Of a DNA stretch of 64,000 nt, positions 26,846 to 36,266 are shown one piece after another; within the stretch, counting starts at the first letter, position 1; each line of letters opens with the position of its first letter. The DNA is taken from the NCBI GenBank assembly GCA_003389215.1, contig QQVP01000064.1, forward strand, positions 29,565-93,564. Reading direction: 5' to 3'. Below the pieces are notes generated by a model. That model was not told where the DNA came from, did not search any database, and saw only the letters and a program-made list of their open reading frames with translations. The position numbers were made by a program, and so were the translations under genes. The stretch comes from Planctomycetota bacterium (GTDB lineage: Bacteria > Planctomycetota > Planctomycetia > Pirellulales > UBA7805).

Positions 26846-27916
26846 TCAGGGGATGCCCCGCACGATGGACGGACCGATTTGCCGACTTAGCCACAGCGGC
26901 AGCCGTTGCCAGGCGGCGATGAAATAGCCAAATTTGCCGCTCTCGCGGCGCACGTCCGTGACCCTTCCCTTGCGCGGGTAATATTGCCAAACGGCCGGCT
27001 CGGGCACCGCTCCCCATTGTTTCTTGAAGCGATACGTGCTGCTGTCTTCGCTGCTGCGTCCGAAGTCGAACCGTCGCTGGCCGCGCTCCACTGAACGACA
27101 GAGCAAGTTCCAATACATGAGCATGTTCACGTTCGACGAGTTGTACGCCTTGAGCGAACTGGCACTGGGCACCTGGGTCATGTCGGGTCCGTGGGCCAAC
27201 AGGGCCGCCGCGATCGGCTTCGCCCCATCGAACACGGTGCAGAGTTCGGCCTCGTCGGGAAACTGTTCGAGAATCTGTCGGAACAACTCGCGGGAAAACA
27301 CAGGCGTGCCCAGGTCGCGCATGTTTTCGCTGAACACGGCATAGTAGTTGTCGAGCTCGTCGAGCCCGCCCCAGCGGACGGTGAACTCTTGCTTTTCGCC
27401 CTTGCGAATCTGGTTGCGGACTTTGGGCTTGAAGGTCTTCCACAGCTCGTCGCTCGATTCGGTCAACTCGAGCCGCATGTGGACCTTGGTCGTCAGTTTC
27501 TCGGTCAATGCTGGATGCTCGAACTCGGTCTCGTGACGCAGCTCCAAATAGCGGACGTCGAGCGTGTCGGCGAGCCGTTGGGCGTTGCCGATTAATTCGC
27601 TCGCCGCCTCGGAATCTTCGCTCACCACGCCCGAGGTATTGACGTAAGGCAAGGAAACGAGAAACCGCCCGAACAGAAACGTGTTCATCGAGGCCAGCGG
27701 CAGCACGCCGACAATCTGCCCCTCGCGGCGGGCGAGGAAGCCGTAGGGTCGATGGCCCAGTCCGCGGCACAGCGCCGTGAGCCAGCGGGGATCGGACCAA
27801 TAGGCGCCGTGGCGGGTGGTGAAGTCTTGCCACTGGCGGAGCCTCTCCGCCTGGGCCGGCGCGTACCAGGCGTCGGGCGAAATCTCCTCGATGACTACGT
27901 CCGTCGCCGTGCTCAT
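26846..27916 (-). CDS. FemAB-like GNAT acyltransferase, exosortase-associated type
   Basis: The 356-residue protein has two GNAT-like halves. Key signs are YLELRHE, KVRNQIRKGEK, the VFDGAKPIAAALL strand and the C-terminal RRFDFGRSSEDSSTYRFKKQ with WG, the signature of the FemAB-like proteins found with XrtA exosortases. FemAB proteins transfer amino acids from aminoacyl-tRNA to cell-wall precursors; here transfer of an acyl or aminoacyl group to the exopolysaccharide is plausible but unproven. ATG 27916 was chosen because the upstream extension is low-complexity. It lies in the same operon as the dehydrogenase upstream. Confidence 0.82.
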   Translation of the reverse strand: MSTATDVVIEEISPDAWYAPAQAERLRQWQDFTTRHGAYWSDPRWLTALCRGLGHRPYGFLARREGQIVGVLPLASMNTFLFGRFLVSLPYVNTSGVVSEDSEAASELIGNAQRLADTLDVRYLELRHETEFEHPALTEKLTTKVHMRLELTESSDELWKTFKPKVRNQIRKGEKQEFTVRWGGLDELDNYYAVFSENMRDLGTPVFSRELFRQILEQFPDEAELCTVFDGAKPIAAALLAHGPDMTQVPSASSLKAYNSSNVNMLMYWNLLCRSVERGQRRFDFGRSSEDSSTYRFKKQWGAVPEPAVWQYYPRKGRVTDVRRESGKFGYFIAAWQRLPLWLSRQIGPSIVRGIP

Positions 27917-28045
27917 GAGACTCGTCGATTTCGGTCGTGGGGGAGTGCCGAGTGCGGAATGCGGAAGACGAGTCAAGCGGAAAGTGGAAGTGACAATCGT
28001 CGCGACGCGAAACGAGGACGGGGCCCAAAGCGATCGAGCAACGGG

Positions 28046-29347
28046 TCAGCTCACCGCCGCGCCCGGCTGGTCGGCCACCACGAGGCTGCGTCGCAGGTCG
28101 ATCAGGTTGTCGTCGAAGCGGGAGGGGATCTCGATTTCGTCGGCGATGTCGTTGCCGAGGATCAACAGCGAGGCGTGGTCGAATAGCTCGCTCGTCTCTT
28201 CGACCAGCAACGCCGCCAGGTGGGGCAGGTGCTGGTCGACATAGGCCAGGTTTCGCCCGGTGAGCCGACTGATGGAGATGCCCGGATCGTAAATCTTGAT
28301 GTCGTAGCCGCGACCGACGAGCGTCTCGACGAGGGTCACGTAGGGGCTTTCGCGCAGATCGTCGGTGCCCGCCTTGAAGCTGAGTCCGACCATGCCGACC
28401 TGCTTCTGCCCGCTCTCCTCGACCATCCGAATGGCTCGTTCGAGGTGCTCCTGGTTCGAGGGCATAATCGCCCCCAGCAGGCTCACGCGGACCGCCTGCT
28501 CTTCGGCATAGCGGGTCAGGGCCCGTACGTCCTTGGGCAGGCACGAGCCGCCGAAGGCGAAGCCGGGCCGCAGGTAGGCCTTGGAGACATTGAGCTTCGT
28601 GTCGCGGCAGAGCATGTCCATGACCTGCTGTCCGTCGGCTCCGAAGGTCTTGGCCAGCGATCCCATCTCGTTGGCAAAGGCGACCTTCAGTGCGTGGTAG
28701 GCGTTGCAGCCGTACTTGAGCAGGGCCGCCGTGCGCGTATCGGTGACAAACTTGTCCGCGTCGATCGTGCTGTAGAGTTCCAGCACGTCGTCCGCCTCGC
28801 CACCGTCGAGCGTGCCCACCACGACATAGGGTGGAAAGTCGTAATCGCGAATGGCAATGCTCTCGCGCAAGAATTCGGGGTTGTTGCAGAGCCGCAAGCT
28901 GCCGCCCAATTCGCGCTCGGACGCAGCGGCCAGCAGCGGGGCGAGACGATCTTCCAAAATGCCCGGCAGCAGCGTCGAGCGGACGACCACGTTGTAATTC
29001 TGGTCGCTGCCGCGAAGTGCCTCGCCGATCGACTGGATGACCTTCTCGACCGCGGCGGTGGAAACGGCGCCGGTGCGATCGGACGGCGTGCCGACGGCGA
29101 TCATCGCCATGTCGGTCTCGGCGATGGCGGCGCGGAAGTCTTCGGTCGCCCGCAGCCGGCCCGAGGCGACCTGCTCTTGGACCATTTCGCCCAGACCTGG
29201 CTCAGCCACGGGGGCCTGGCCGGCGTTGAGCGCCGCGACCTTGTCGGCGTCGATGTCGACGCCGATCACCTGATGGCCGTCGCGGGCCATGCAGGCACCC
29301 GTCACACAGCCGACATATCCGGTCCCGAACAAGGCAACTCGCTTCAT
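28046..29347 (-). CDS. Nucleotide-sugar 6-dehydrogenase, GDP-mannose dehydrogenase (AlgD) type
   Basis: The 433-residue cytoplasmic enzyme oxidises a nucleotide sugar twice to the uronate with NAD. It has the Rossmann GTGYVG start, a VGTPSD loop, the catalytic Cys269 in GFAFGGSCLPKD, KYGCNAYHALK with Lys211 and the C-terminal SFKAGTDDLRESP. LNVSKAYLRPGFAFGGSCLPKD-type spacing is closer to AlgD (GDP-mannose) than to UDP-glucose dehydrogenases. This makes GDP-mannuronate or a related uronate the likely product, giving an acidic exopolysaccharide. It sits between the FemAB-like and GT4 genes. Confidence 0.85.
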   Translation of the reverse strand: MKRVALFGTGYVGCVTGACMARDGHQVIGVDIDADKVAALNAGQAPVAEPGLGEMVQEQVASGRLRATEDFRAAIAETDMAMIAVGTPSDRTGAVSTAAVEKVIQSIGEALRGSDQNYNVVVRSTLLPGILEDRLAPLLAAASERELGGSLRLCNNPEFLRESIAIRDYDFPPYVVVGTLDGGEADDVLELYSTIDADKFVTDTRTAALLKYGCNAYHALKVAFANEMGSLAKTFGADGQQVMDMLCRDTKLNVSKAYLRPGFAFGGSCLPKDVRALTRYAEEQAVRVSLLGAIMPSNQEHLERAIRMVEESGQKQVGMVGLSFKAGTDDLRESPYVTLVETLVGRGYDIKIYDPGISISRLTGRNLAYVDQHLPHLAALLVEETSELFDHASLLILGNDIADEIEIPSRFDDNLIDLRRSLVVADQPGAAVS

Positions 29348-29510
29348 CTTCGCCGTCTCGTTTCTTGCTTCCTAAAGATCGGGTTTCCGCCTCCGCGCTT
29401 TGGCGGCTCACGCCCCGTCACGCCGACACGGGCGGACCTTGCTCGATCACGTGTCGGGAGGGAGGGCCCGCCGGAGGGAGCCCGCCCGCCGGACACGTTC
29501 TTGGAGCGAC

Positions 29511-30710
29511 CTAGGCGATCGTTTTCTGACAGACGGCTTCGAACTGTCGGGCAACTTGTTCGGCCGTGAAATTTTCACGCACCAACTGGCCGGCGGCCTT
29601 GCCGATGCGGTGTCGCTCCTCGGGATTCTCGAGCAGACGGCGGACCGCCTCCGCACACGCCTCGACCGTGTCAGCTAATAGTATGTCCGTATCGTGGGTA
29701 ACTTTCAAACCTTCGGCCCCGATGGTGCTGCTCACCACCGGCTTATTCATGGCCATCGCCTCGTAAATCTTGATGCGGGTCCCCCCACCTACCAGAAGCG
29801 GCACCACGACCACCGCCGCCTCGGCCAAATAGGGTCGCACGTCGGGCACCGTGCCGAGCACCTCGACCCCGTCTGCCTGGGCCAGGTTGCGGACCATCGG
29901 CGAGGGATTGCGGCCGACAATTTGAAAATTCAGATCGGGAAAGTCCTGCCGCAGCAGCGGCCAGACCCGCTCGACGAACCAGGCCGCGCCGTCCTGATTG
30001 GGAAGCCAGTCCATCGAAGCCACGAAGGCGACGCGGTTGGCGACCTCGGCCTCCGGACGTGGATCGAAATAGTCGACGTCCACGGCCGTGTCGATCACGT
30101 CGACGTGGTTCCAGCCGTACTCGCGTTCGAAGAACTCGCGGTCCTGATCGCTTACGGCGATGGCCCGATGAAACTTGTCGCCGGCGGCTGCTTCGTACTT
30201 GAGCATCTTCTGCCACTGGCGGTACATGATCTGGCGACGCAGCCAGGTGCGATCGGTCTTGGCGTGCCGCTCGAAGATCTGGGCCTCGACGTTGTGCTGA
30301 AACAACAGGTGACGGCGACACGGCAGATCGAACGCGGCCGGTCCCATCAACACGAAGTCGCAGATGACCAGGTCGAACGAGCCGTCGGCCAGCAACTCTT
30401 CGGCCCGCTGACGCAAGGCCGGATTGAAGTCCTTCGTCACGTTGAAGGGCGTCTTCTGGAAGCAGGTGTTGATGGCCAGATCCCAATAGAACTTCAGGTT
30501 GTCGTGAGTCGTGCCGCGAAACGGAATCGGTTCGAGCTTCATGCCCACCGCACGCATCTCGTCGAAGTGAGGCTCGTCCTTCGGCTCGACGCTGCAGATG
30601 TACGTCACGTCGTGCCACCGGCAAAGATGGCGCAGGATGTTCAGCGTGCGGATGCGCCCGCCCGTGTTCGTGGGGAAGAGGATGCGATTTTGAATGAAGA
30701 GGATCTTCAC
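29511..30710 (-). CDS. Glycosyltransferase family 4, exosortase-associated type 1
   Basis: This 399-residue enzyme has the GT-B fold. The start KILFIQNRILFP and GGRIRTLNILRHL is the pattern of the sugar transferases that cluster with exosortases (stp1 type). GGGTRIKIYEAMA and the Glu at the sugar-nucleotide site are typical of GT4. I chose GTG 30710, where the family start lies; the longer frame is Arg-rich. It is read into the dehydrogenase gene with a 163-base gap. Confidence 0.82.
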   Translation of the reverse strand: MKILFIQNRILFPTNTGGRIRTLNILRHLCRWHDVTYICSVEPKDEPHFDEMRAVGMKLEPIPFRGTTHDNLKFYWDLAINTCFQKTPFNVTKDFNPALRQRAEELLADGSFDLVICDFVLMGPAAFDLPCRRHLLFQHNVEAQIFERHAKTDRTWLRRQIMYRQWQKMLKYEAAAGDKFHRAIAVSDQDREFFEREYGWNHVDVIDTAVDVDYFDPRPEAEVANRVAFVASMDWLPNQDGAAWFVERVWPLLRQDFPDLNFQIVGRNPSPMVRNLAQADGVEVLGTVPDVRPYLAEAAVVVVPLLVGGGTRIKIYEAMAMNKPVVSSTIGAEGLKVTHDTDILLADTVEACAEAVRRLLENPEERHRIGKAAGQLVRENFTAEQVARQFEAVCQKTIA

Positions 30711-30817
30711 GCGGGCGGCTGGCGATCGTGTGACTTGGAGACGGGCGTTTTGTCGTGTGTCGGGGAAGCGGACGTGGTGAGGGAGTGTGGTCGGGCGTGG
30801 CGATGCCGCGGGTGCGA

Positions 30818-32038
30818 TTACTGCGAGCCGGAAGATTCTAACGGAACCGACTCGACGTCGGCACTCCCGCGGGCGGCGTCGGGTTGGTCGTCTTCGGTGT
30901 GGTTGTCGGCGTTGTCGGCGCGGCAACGGGCGGCGGCCGGTTCGCCCAGCGAGGCGGCGATCAGCACGTCCGCCTCGTCGGCCACGGTGTCGCGGACCGG
31001 CGGTTTGACGATCGCCTGGCAGACCGCCTCGTGATTCTCCAGCACCTGGCAGACCTTTGCACAGAGATCGTCAGGATCGTCGTGCGTGTAGGTCACGACG
31101 CTCTCGGGTCGCGTGCCGTTCTCGGCGGCCACGACCGGCACGCCCATCGTAAGGGCCTCGAGCACCGACGAGCATTCGCCGTCGGAAGTCGGCGTGCGGA
31201 GGTAGAGCTTCGATCGCCGGGCAAGCGTGAGAAACTCGTCGTGCGACAGATCGCCGGCGAAGCAGATGTGGTCGCCGACGTTCAGCTCATCGATGAGCCC
31301 CATGATCTTTTCTCGCATCGGACCTTCGTAGTCGTCGGTCGAACCGGCGGTGGCCACGCCGAACTTTGGATAGCGGTCGGCGAGCCGCCGCACGCCTGCC
31401 ACGAACGTCTCCAGATGGAAGCCCTCGCGGAGAAAGATGTAGGAGTAGACGACCGGCTCGCGGGCGGCGAAGAATTCCTCGACGTGCGCGGGTAGCGGCA
31501 CGTGGTCGCCCTCGACATAGGCGGCGCTGAAGGCCTTGATCGGCACGATCTTGTCGGCCGACACACCGTATTCGACGATCTTCTCCTTCACCGCGTTGTT
31601 GTTGCAGATGATCTTCTTGGAGAGTTTGAACATCAGCTTGAGCAGCAGCAGATACTTGCCGCGGCTCCGCTCGCGGGGAAAGTTCTGCTGATCGACGCCG
31701 GCATGAAAGCTGAGCACGATTCGGCGTCCAAAGAAACAACCCCACACTGCGGCGATTACGGCCAGGGCCATGCCAACCGCGCCGTCGCCGTTGGCGTGGG
31801 CATGCATTGTGTAGCCGCGCATCGCGAAGCGAAACGTCTTCCAGATGTAGTCTCGCCCGCTGAGCACCGTGACGTAGTCGTCGCTCGGCACGGCCCGATT
31901 CTTGCCGATGTTGAGTGCCTGGCAATCGTGGCCCTGGCGAAGCAGGAATTCGCGCACGACCTGAATTCGCATCGACCAACCGGCCAACGGCGGTGGATAG
32001 GGTCCGACTTCGACAATCTTGGCGACGGGCGACTTCAT
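30818..32038 (-). CDS. Glycosyltransferase family 4
   Basis: This 406-residue protein shows the GT-B pattern: N-terminal EVGPYPPPLAGWSMRIQVVREF, a central HAGVDQQNFP and the C-terminal SDGECSSVLEALTMGVPVVAAENG with the E-x7-E active-site motif. It adds a sugar to a lipid-linked repeat unit in the cytoplasm, but the donor cannot be inferred. It carries a long acidic, likely disordered C-terminal tail (about 355-406). It follows the asparagine synthetase-like gene by 31 bases, so the two are probably co-transcribed. Confidence 0.82.
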   Translation of the reverse strand: MKSPVAKIVEVGPYPPPLAGWSMRIQVVREFLLRQGHDCQALNIGKNRAVPSDDYVTVLSGRDYIWKTFRFAMRGYTMHAHANGDGAVGMALAVIAAVWGCFFGRRIVLSFHAGVDQQNFPRERSRGKYLLLLKLMFKLSKKIICNNNAVKEKIVEYGVSADKIVPIKAFSAAYVEGDHVPLPAHVEEFFAAREPVVYSYIFLREGFHLETFVAGVRRLADRYPKFGVATAGSTDDYEGPMREKIMGLIDELNVGDHICFAGDLSHDEFLTLARRSKLYLRTPTSDGECSSVLEALTMGVPVVAAENGTRPESVVTYTHDDPDDLCAKVCQVLENHEAVCQAIVKPPVRDTVADEADVLIAASLGEPAAARCRADNADNHTEDDQPDAARGSADVESVPLESSGSQ

Positions 32039-32069
32039 CGAAGGGCGTCTTCCGCGAAGGGGGACTTTA

Positions 32070-34031
32070 TCAACAGACGGCCGGAGCGGCGACGGGAAGC
32101 AGCGAATGGTCCGGCTCGGTCGGCGCCAAGGCCGGATCGACGAACGTGCGGTGCCACAGCTCCAGGCAGAGTAGTGTCCAGAGCCGGTGGCTATGATCCC
32201 AGGCTCCGCTCTGATGCTCGGAAATCAACGTGCGCACGGCCGCTGGCGAAAAGTAGCCGCGATCGAGGCTCAAGGGGTCGAGCAGATGATCGAGGAGAAA
32301 GTCGTGCTGGCCATCGCGAAACCACTCGTCGATCGGCACGCAAAAACCCATCTTGTGACGCCGGGCGATCCGCGGCGGAATCAGTTCGGAGAAGGTCTCC
32401 TTCACGATGTGCTTGGTGTCCGTGCCGACGACCTTTTGCGCAAAGGGAATGCCGATCGCCAGCTCGACCACGCGGTGATCGAGAAACGGACTGCGGCACT
32501 CCAGCCCATGGGCCATGCTGGCGATGTCGACCTTGGCCAGCATGTCGCAGGGTAGCCGCGTCTGCACGTCGGTCAGCATGGCGCGCGAGCCGCCGCCACG
32601 GCGGGCGCAATTGGCCATTGCGGCGGCAAACACCCCTTCGGCATCGGCGTCGCCCAGCTCCGCGCGAAAGGCATCGGAGTAGGTGGCCTGGCGCCGGGCA
32701 CGATCGAACATGGTCACAAAGTTGGCAAAGCGCCGGTCGGACGGCTCGCGAAGCAGCATCATGCGGCGGCGAATGCGTCGCAGCACCGAGTCCTGGCGAT
32801 TGGCCGTCGGCATCCAGTCCCAAAGGCGATTGCCGAGCAACGCCCGCGCCAGCGGCGGCAAACGATCGAACTTGCTGAACTTGTCGACGGTTTGATAACG
32901 CTCGTAGCCCCCGAAGAGTTCGTCGCCGCCGTCGCCGGTGAGCGCGACTTTCACGTGTTCGCGGGTGGCCTGCGAAACGTAGTAGGTCGGAATCGCGGAG
33001 CTGTCGGCGAACGGTTCGTCGTAGTGGTAAACGAGCGTCGGCAAGATGCCCAGCGAGTCGGGCTCGACGAACAGCTCGTGATGATCGGTCTTCAGGTGGG
33101 CGGCAATTTCCCGGGCGTCGGCCGATTCGTCGTAGTCGTCGGCCTGAAAGCCGATCGTGTAGGTCTTGGTCGGCTGACTGGCATGTCGCTGCATCAGACC
33201 TACGATGACTGTCGAGTCGATGCCGCCGGAGAGAAACGCCCCGAGCGGGACGTCGCTGCGAAGCCGCAGTCGCACCGCTTCCATCAGCTCCGCTTCGAGC
33301 GCCTCGCGCATCTCGGCGGGCGAGAGCGAAGTGCACTTGTTCAAATCGGGCGACCAGTAGCGATCGACCCGCAGCTCGCCGTTCTCGTAAACGGCGTAGG
33401 AGCCCGGTTCCAGCTTGCGGATGCCGCGAAACATGGTGCGGGGGTGCGGCACATAGAGATAGGCCAGGTACTCGTCGAGCGCCACGGGATCGAGTTCCCG
33501 CGGCACGCTGGGAACCTGCAGGATCGATTTGATTTCGCTGGCGAAGAGGAACTGGCCCGGCACGTGGCGATAGACGATCGGCTTTTGGCCGAGCCGGTCG
33601 CGGGCCACGACGAGCCGCCGTCGCGGACCGTCCCAAATGGCCAGGCCGAACATGCCCCGCAGGTCCTGCAGAAAATCGATGCCCTTCTCTTCGTAGAGAT
33701 GGACGATCGTTTCCGTGTCGGAGTTGGTGCGAAACTGGTGACCGGCCGCTTCCAGAGCGGGCCGCAGCTCGCGATAGTTGTAGATTTCGCCGTTGAAGGT
33801 GACCCAGACCGTGCCGTCTTCGTTCGACATCGGCTGAGTGCCGCCGGCCAGGTCGATGATGCTCAGACGGCGATGGCCCAGGGCGACGCCCGATCCGTCC
33901 GACTGCTGGTCCCAATGTTCACCCTGGCCATCCGGTCCACGGTGGGCCATGACGCGGGTCATGCGCACCAGCGTTTCCAGCGAGACAGGCTCGCCGTCGG
34001 CGGTCCAGACAGCGCCGGTGATTCCACACAT
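32070..34031 (-). CDS. Glutamine-dependent asparagine synthetase-like amidotransferase (copy 1)
   Basis: The 653-residue protein starts MCGITGAVW; Cys2 is the N-terminal nucleophile of the glutaminase domain (about 1-210), and RLSIIDLAGGTQPM and NGEIYN are its glutamine loop motifs. The synthetase domain begins with the ATP pyrophosphatase loop SGGIDST (about residue 265). AsnB makes asparagine from aspartate. In exosortase-linked loci, relatives are thought to amidate carboxylic sugars. With three copies inside a polysaccharide locus, that role is more likely than housekeeping Asn synthesis. It starts just nine bases after the heparinase-like gene. Confidence 0.85.
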   Translation of the reverse strand: MCGITGAVWTADGEPVSLETLVRMTRVMAHRGPDGQGEHWDQQSDGSGVALGHRRLSIIDLAGGTQPMSNEDGTVWVTFNGEIYNYRELRPALEAAGHQFRTNSDTETIVHLYEEKGIDFLQDLRGMFGLAIWDGPRRRLVVARDRLGQKPIVYRHVPGQFLFASEIKSILQVPSVPRELDPVALDEYLAYLYVPHPRTMFRGIRKLEPGSYAVYENGELRVDRYWSPDLNKCTSLSPAEMREALEAELMEAVRLRLRSDVPLGAFLSGGIDSTVIVGLMQRHASQPTKTYTIGFQADDYDESADAREIAAHLKTDHHELFVEPDSLGILPTLVYHYDEPFADSSAIPTYYVSQATREHVKVALTGDGGDELFGGYERYQTVDKFSKFDRLPPLARALLGNRLWDWMPTANRQDSVLRRIRRRMMLLREPSDRRFANFVTMFDRARRQATYSDAFRAELGDADAEGVFAAAMANCARRGGGSRAMLTDVQTRLPCDMLAKVDIASMAHGLECRSPFLDHRVVELAIGIPFAQKVVGTDTKHIVKETFSELIPPRIARRHKMGFCVPIDEWFRDGQHDFLLDHLLDPLSLDRGYFSPAAVRTLISEHQSGAWDHSHRLWTLLCLELWHRTFVDPALAPTEPDHSLLPVAAPAVC

Positions 34032-34040
34032 ACGAAGTCC

Positions 34041-36200
34041 CTAGGGTCCGGCCTGCATCTGCTCGGTGGCAGCTTGGGCCGTCTCGCGAGGAGCCGATGG
34101 GGCGGCTTCGTTGCGCGTGCAGCTCAAGCAGAAGGACATCGAGGCCGGCAATTTCAGCTGCCCAAAAAAACGCACGACCGCCGCCCGTTGGCGGTGGCCG
34201 TAAGCCGTTCCGACCCAGCCTCCCGCGGGTCCTTCACGATTTTCGACAACTTCCCACTGCAGATCTTTGTTGTCGAGCAACTCGAGCGTTGCCGTGTGAC
34301 CCGACTTGGTACTCATTGTAATCCGTTGCGGCGAATCTGTCGCCACGGTGGCGCCCGGCGCGACGTGGAAGAACACCTCGACCAGGTGACTCCCCTGCCC
34401 CGTGAGTCGATCGAGTATGAGAAAGTTGTCGGCCCGGTCCCAATAGACGGCCCGACGATGGCGCACCGGCGGCGCGAGGCCGTAATAACCGTCATGACCT
34501 GACTGAACGTACTCGAACAGCGGTGTCGATTCCGAGTTGAGCGGCTCGGCCTGGGCCACGCACGACCAGGCGTTCGAGGCGTAGAACTTGGCGTGCGAGG
34601 CCCCGTCGACGAGCACCGTGTTGTGCGCCGAGGCCTCGCGAAAGTAGCGGTGCCAGAGCGGGTCCTCGTCGTAGGTGTAGAAGCCGCCGTCGACCAGCAG
34701 CGGCTCGCCGAACACGGACAGCACCACCGACATCAGGTCGCTATGGCCATGGCACGACGACGGCACGTCGGCGGTGAACAGGCCCGCGGCGATCGGCCCC
34801 GCGTCGAAGACCAGGTGATGCGCGTCGCGGTCCCAGCCGCTGCGCATCACGTAGTAACCGCTTTGCGGAAAGGCCCGCGCGGTCTGCTCTGGCGGCTGCG
34901 CGGAGAGCTTTTCGTAGGCCGCGAGCCCCTCGGCGCCGTAGAGCCAAAGCGCGTCTTCGCTGAGCTCGCCGGCGACTGCCTTCATGTCGCCGCGGGAAAA
35001 GAGAATCGCCCCGATGCTGAGCAGATTGCGAAAGTCCCACAGCGGCAACTCGGCGAAGCGAATCGAGCGGGCGTTGTCGACGTCGCCGATCCGCGGCACG
35101 CGGCCGTCGCCACGGGTCATCCACATCGTGAATTCGAGCGCCCGTTCGATGCGTTCGAGCATCCGTCGCGGCACTGGTTCGCCGCGTCGTTGTCGGGTAA
35201 GGACCGCGAGCAGCAAGAATCCGAGACAGTAGTTGTGGTAGAAGGTCGCCTGTTCGGTGCTGCCGCCGTCTTCGTAGTACTGGTCGCGGTAATACTCGGT
35301 CAGGGCTCGCCAACCGTGTTCGCGCCAGGCGGCAGCCTCGTCGAACTCGGGCAGGAAGCAGCCGATCAGATAGAGGGCCGCGGCCTCGCCGATCAGGTGA
35401 TTGTTCGGGCTGAAGTAATACGACAAGTGCCGATGCAGATAGTGCCCGTTGTGGTAGAGGGCCTTGATCCAGTCGAGGTGCGCGGTCGCGGACAGCGATT
35501 CGAGTGGCCGGCAGAACTGGTAGCACCACAGCCAGACGAAGGAGCGGATGGCGACTTCCAGGGCGCTCGACCAGTTGATGCCGTCGAGATACGGATTCGC
35601 CGCGACCCACGAGGCGAAGACCTCGGTGACGCGCTCGCGATAGCGCTCGTCGCCGGTGATCCGCGCCGCCTTGGCGCAGTCGAGCAGGGCCTCCTGGCGG
35701 CTCAGTTCCCAGACATACTTCACGTCGCCGCCCCCTTCGCGGCAGAACGAGAAATCGAGATCGGCGTGAAAGGCCCGCTGCCAGACGTAGCCCGACTTGG
35801 GATCGGTGTGCCAGTCGATCGTCGGATGTTGTGTCGACTCGATGCCGAGAAAGGCGAAGTGCCCTGCCACGGCGCGGTCGGCCTGGTGGCGCAACGTGTC
35901 GAGCCGGTCGGCGAAGCGTTCGCAGTAGATCGGTACCGAGGCGTCGAGTGAATCGGCGGCGAGCAGAAAGGGTGGCTCGGTGCGCTCGCGCATGTGCCGC
36001 TGCCACCAGTCGGCCAACTCGGCGGCGGTGGGGGGCGCGCCGACGGTGCCGCAGAGCCGCGGGACCCAGTCGGCGTCGCTCCACGCGAATCGCCCGGCGA
36101 GAAAGTCACGTCGCTCGCGGCGCAGCGCAAGGGCGTGCCGCGCGCGGAAGAGCATCTCCCGCGGTGACATGGCGAACAGTTTTCGCAGCTTGCCACCCAT
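34041..36200 (-). CDS. Heparinase II/III-alginate lyase family protein
   Basis: The 719-residue protein has an N-terminal alpha/alpha toroid (about 1-400) with family motifs (NHLIGEAAALYLIG, TFYHNYCLGFLLLAVL) and a C-terminal beta-sandwich with PSSCHGHSDLMSVVL and a late HTATLELL region. Relatives include heparinases II/III and alginate lyases; the HGHSD His is a likely active-site or metal residue. A similar protein family is common in exosortase-linked EPS loci and is presumed to trim the polymer. No signal peptide is clear, so export needs checking. It lies between two asparagine synthetase-like genes, with an overlap-free, tight arrangement. Confidence 0.8.
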   Translation of the reverse strand: MGGKLRKLFAMSPREMLFRARHALALRRERRDFLAGRFAWSDADWVPRLCGTVGAPPTAAELADWWQRHMRERTEPPFLLAADSLDASVPIYCERFADRLDTLRHQADRAVAGHFAFLGIESTQHPTIDWHTDPKSGYVWQRAFHADLDFSFCREGGGDVKYVWELSRQEALLDCAKAARITGDERYRERVTEVFASWVAANPYLDGINWSSALEVAIRSFVWLWCYQFCRPLESLSATAHLDWIKALYHNGHYLHRHLSYYFSPNNHLIGEAAALYLIGCFLPEFDEAAAWREHGWRALTEYYRDQYYEDGGSTEQATFYHNYCLGFLLLAVLTRQRRGEPVPRRMLERIERALEFTMWMTRGDGRVPRIGDVDNARSIRFAELPLWDFRNLLSIGAILFSRGDMKAVAGELSEDALWLYGAEGLAAYEKLSAQPPEQTARAFPQSGYYVMRSGWDRDAHHLVFDAGPIAAGLFTADVPSSCHGHSDLMSVVLSVFGEPLLVDGGFYTYDEDPLWHRYFREASAHNTVLVDGASHAKFYASNAWSCVAQAEPLNSESTPLFEYVQSGHDGYYGLAPPVRHRRAVYWDRADNFLILDRLTGQGSHLVEVFFHVAPGATVATDSPQRITMSTKSGHTATLELLDNKDLQWEVVENREGPAGGWVGTAYGHRQRAAVVRFFGQLKLPASMSFCLSCTRNEAAPSAPRETAQAATEQMQAGP

Positions 36201-36266
36201 CCGTTACCGTGTGCTGCCGGTTGGTGCCGCAGGCCGCCCAACGCTCGGGCTAATGTGCCGAACGCG

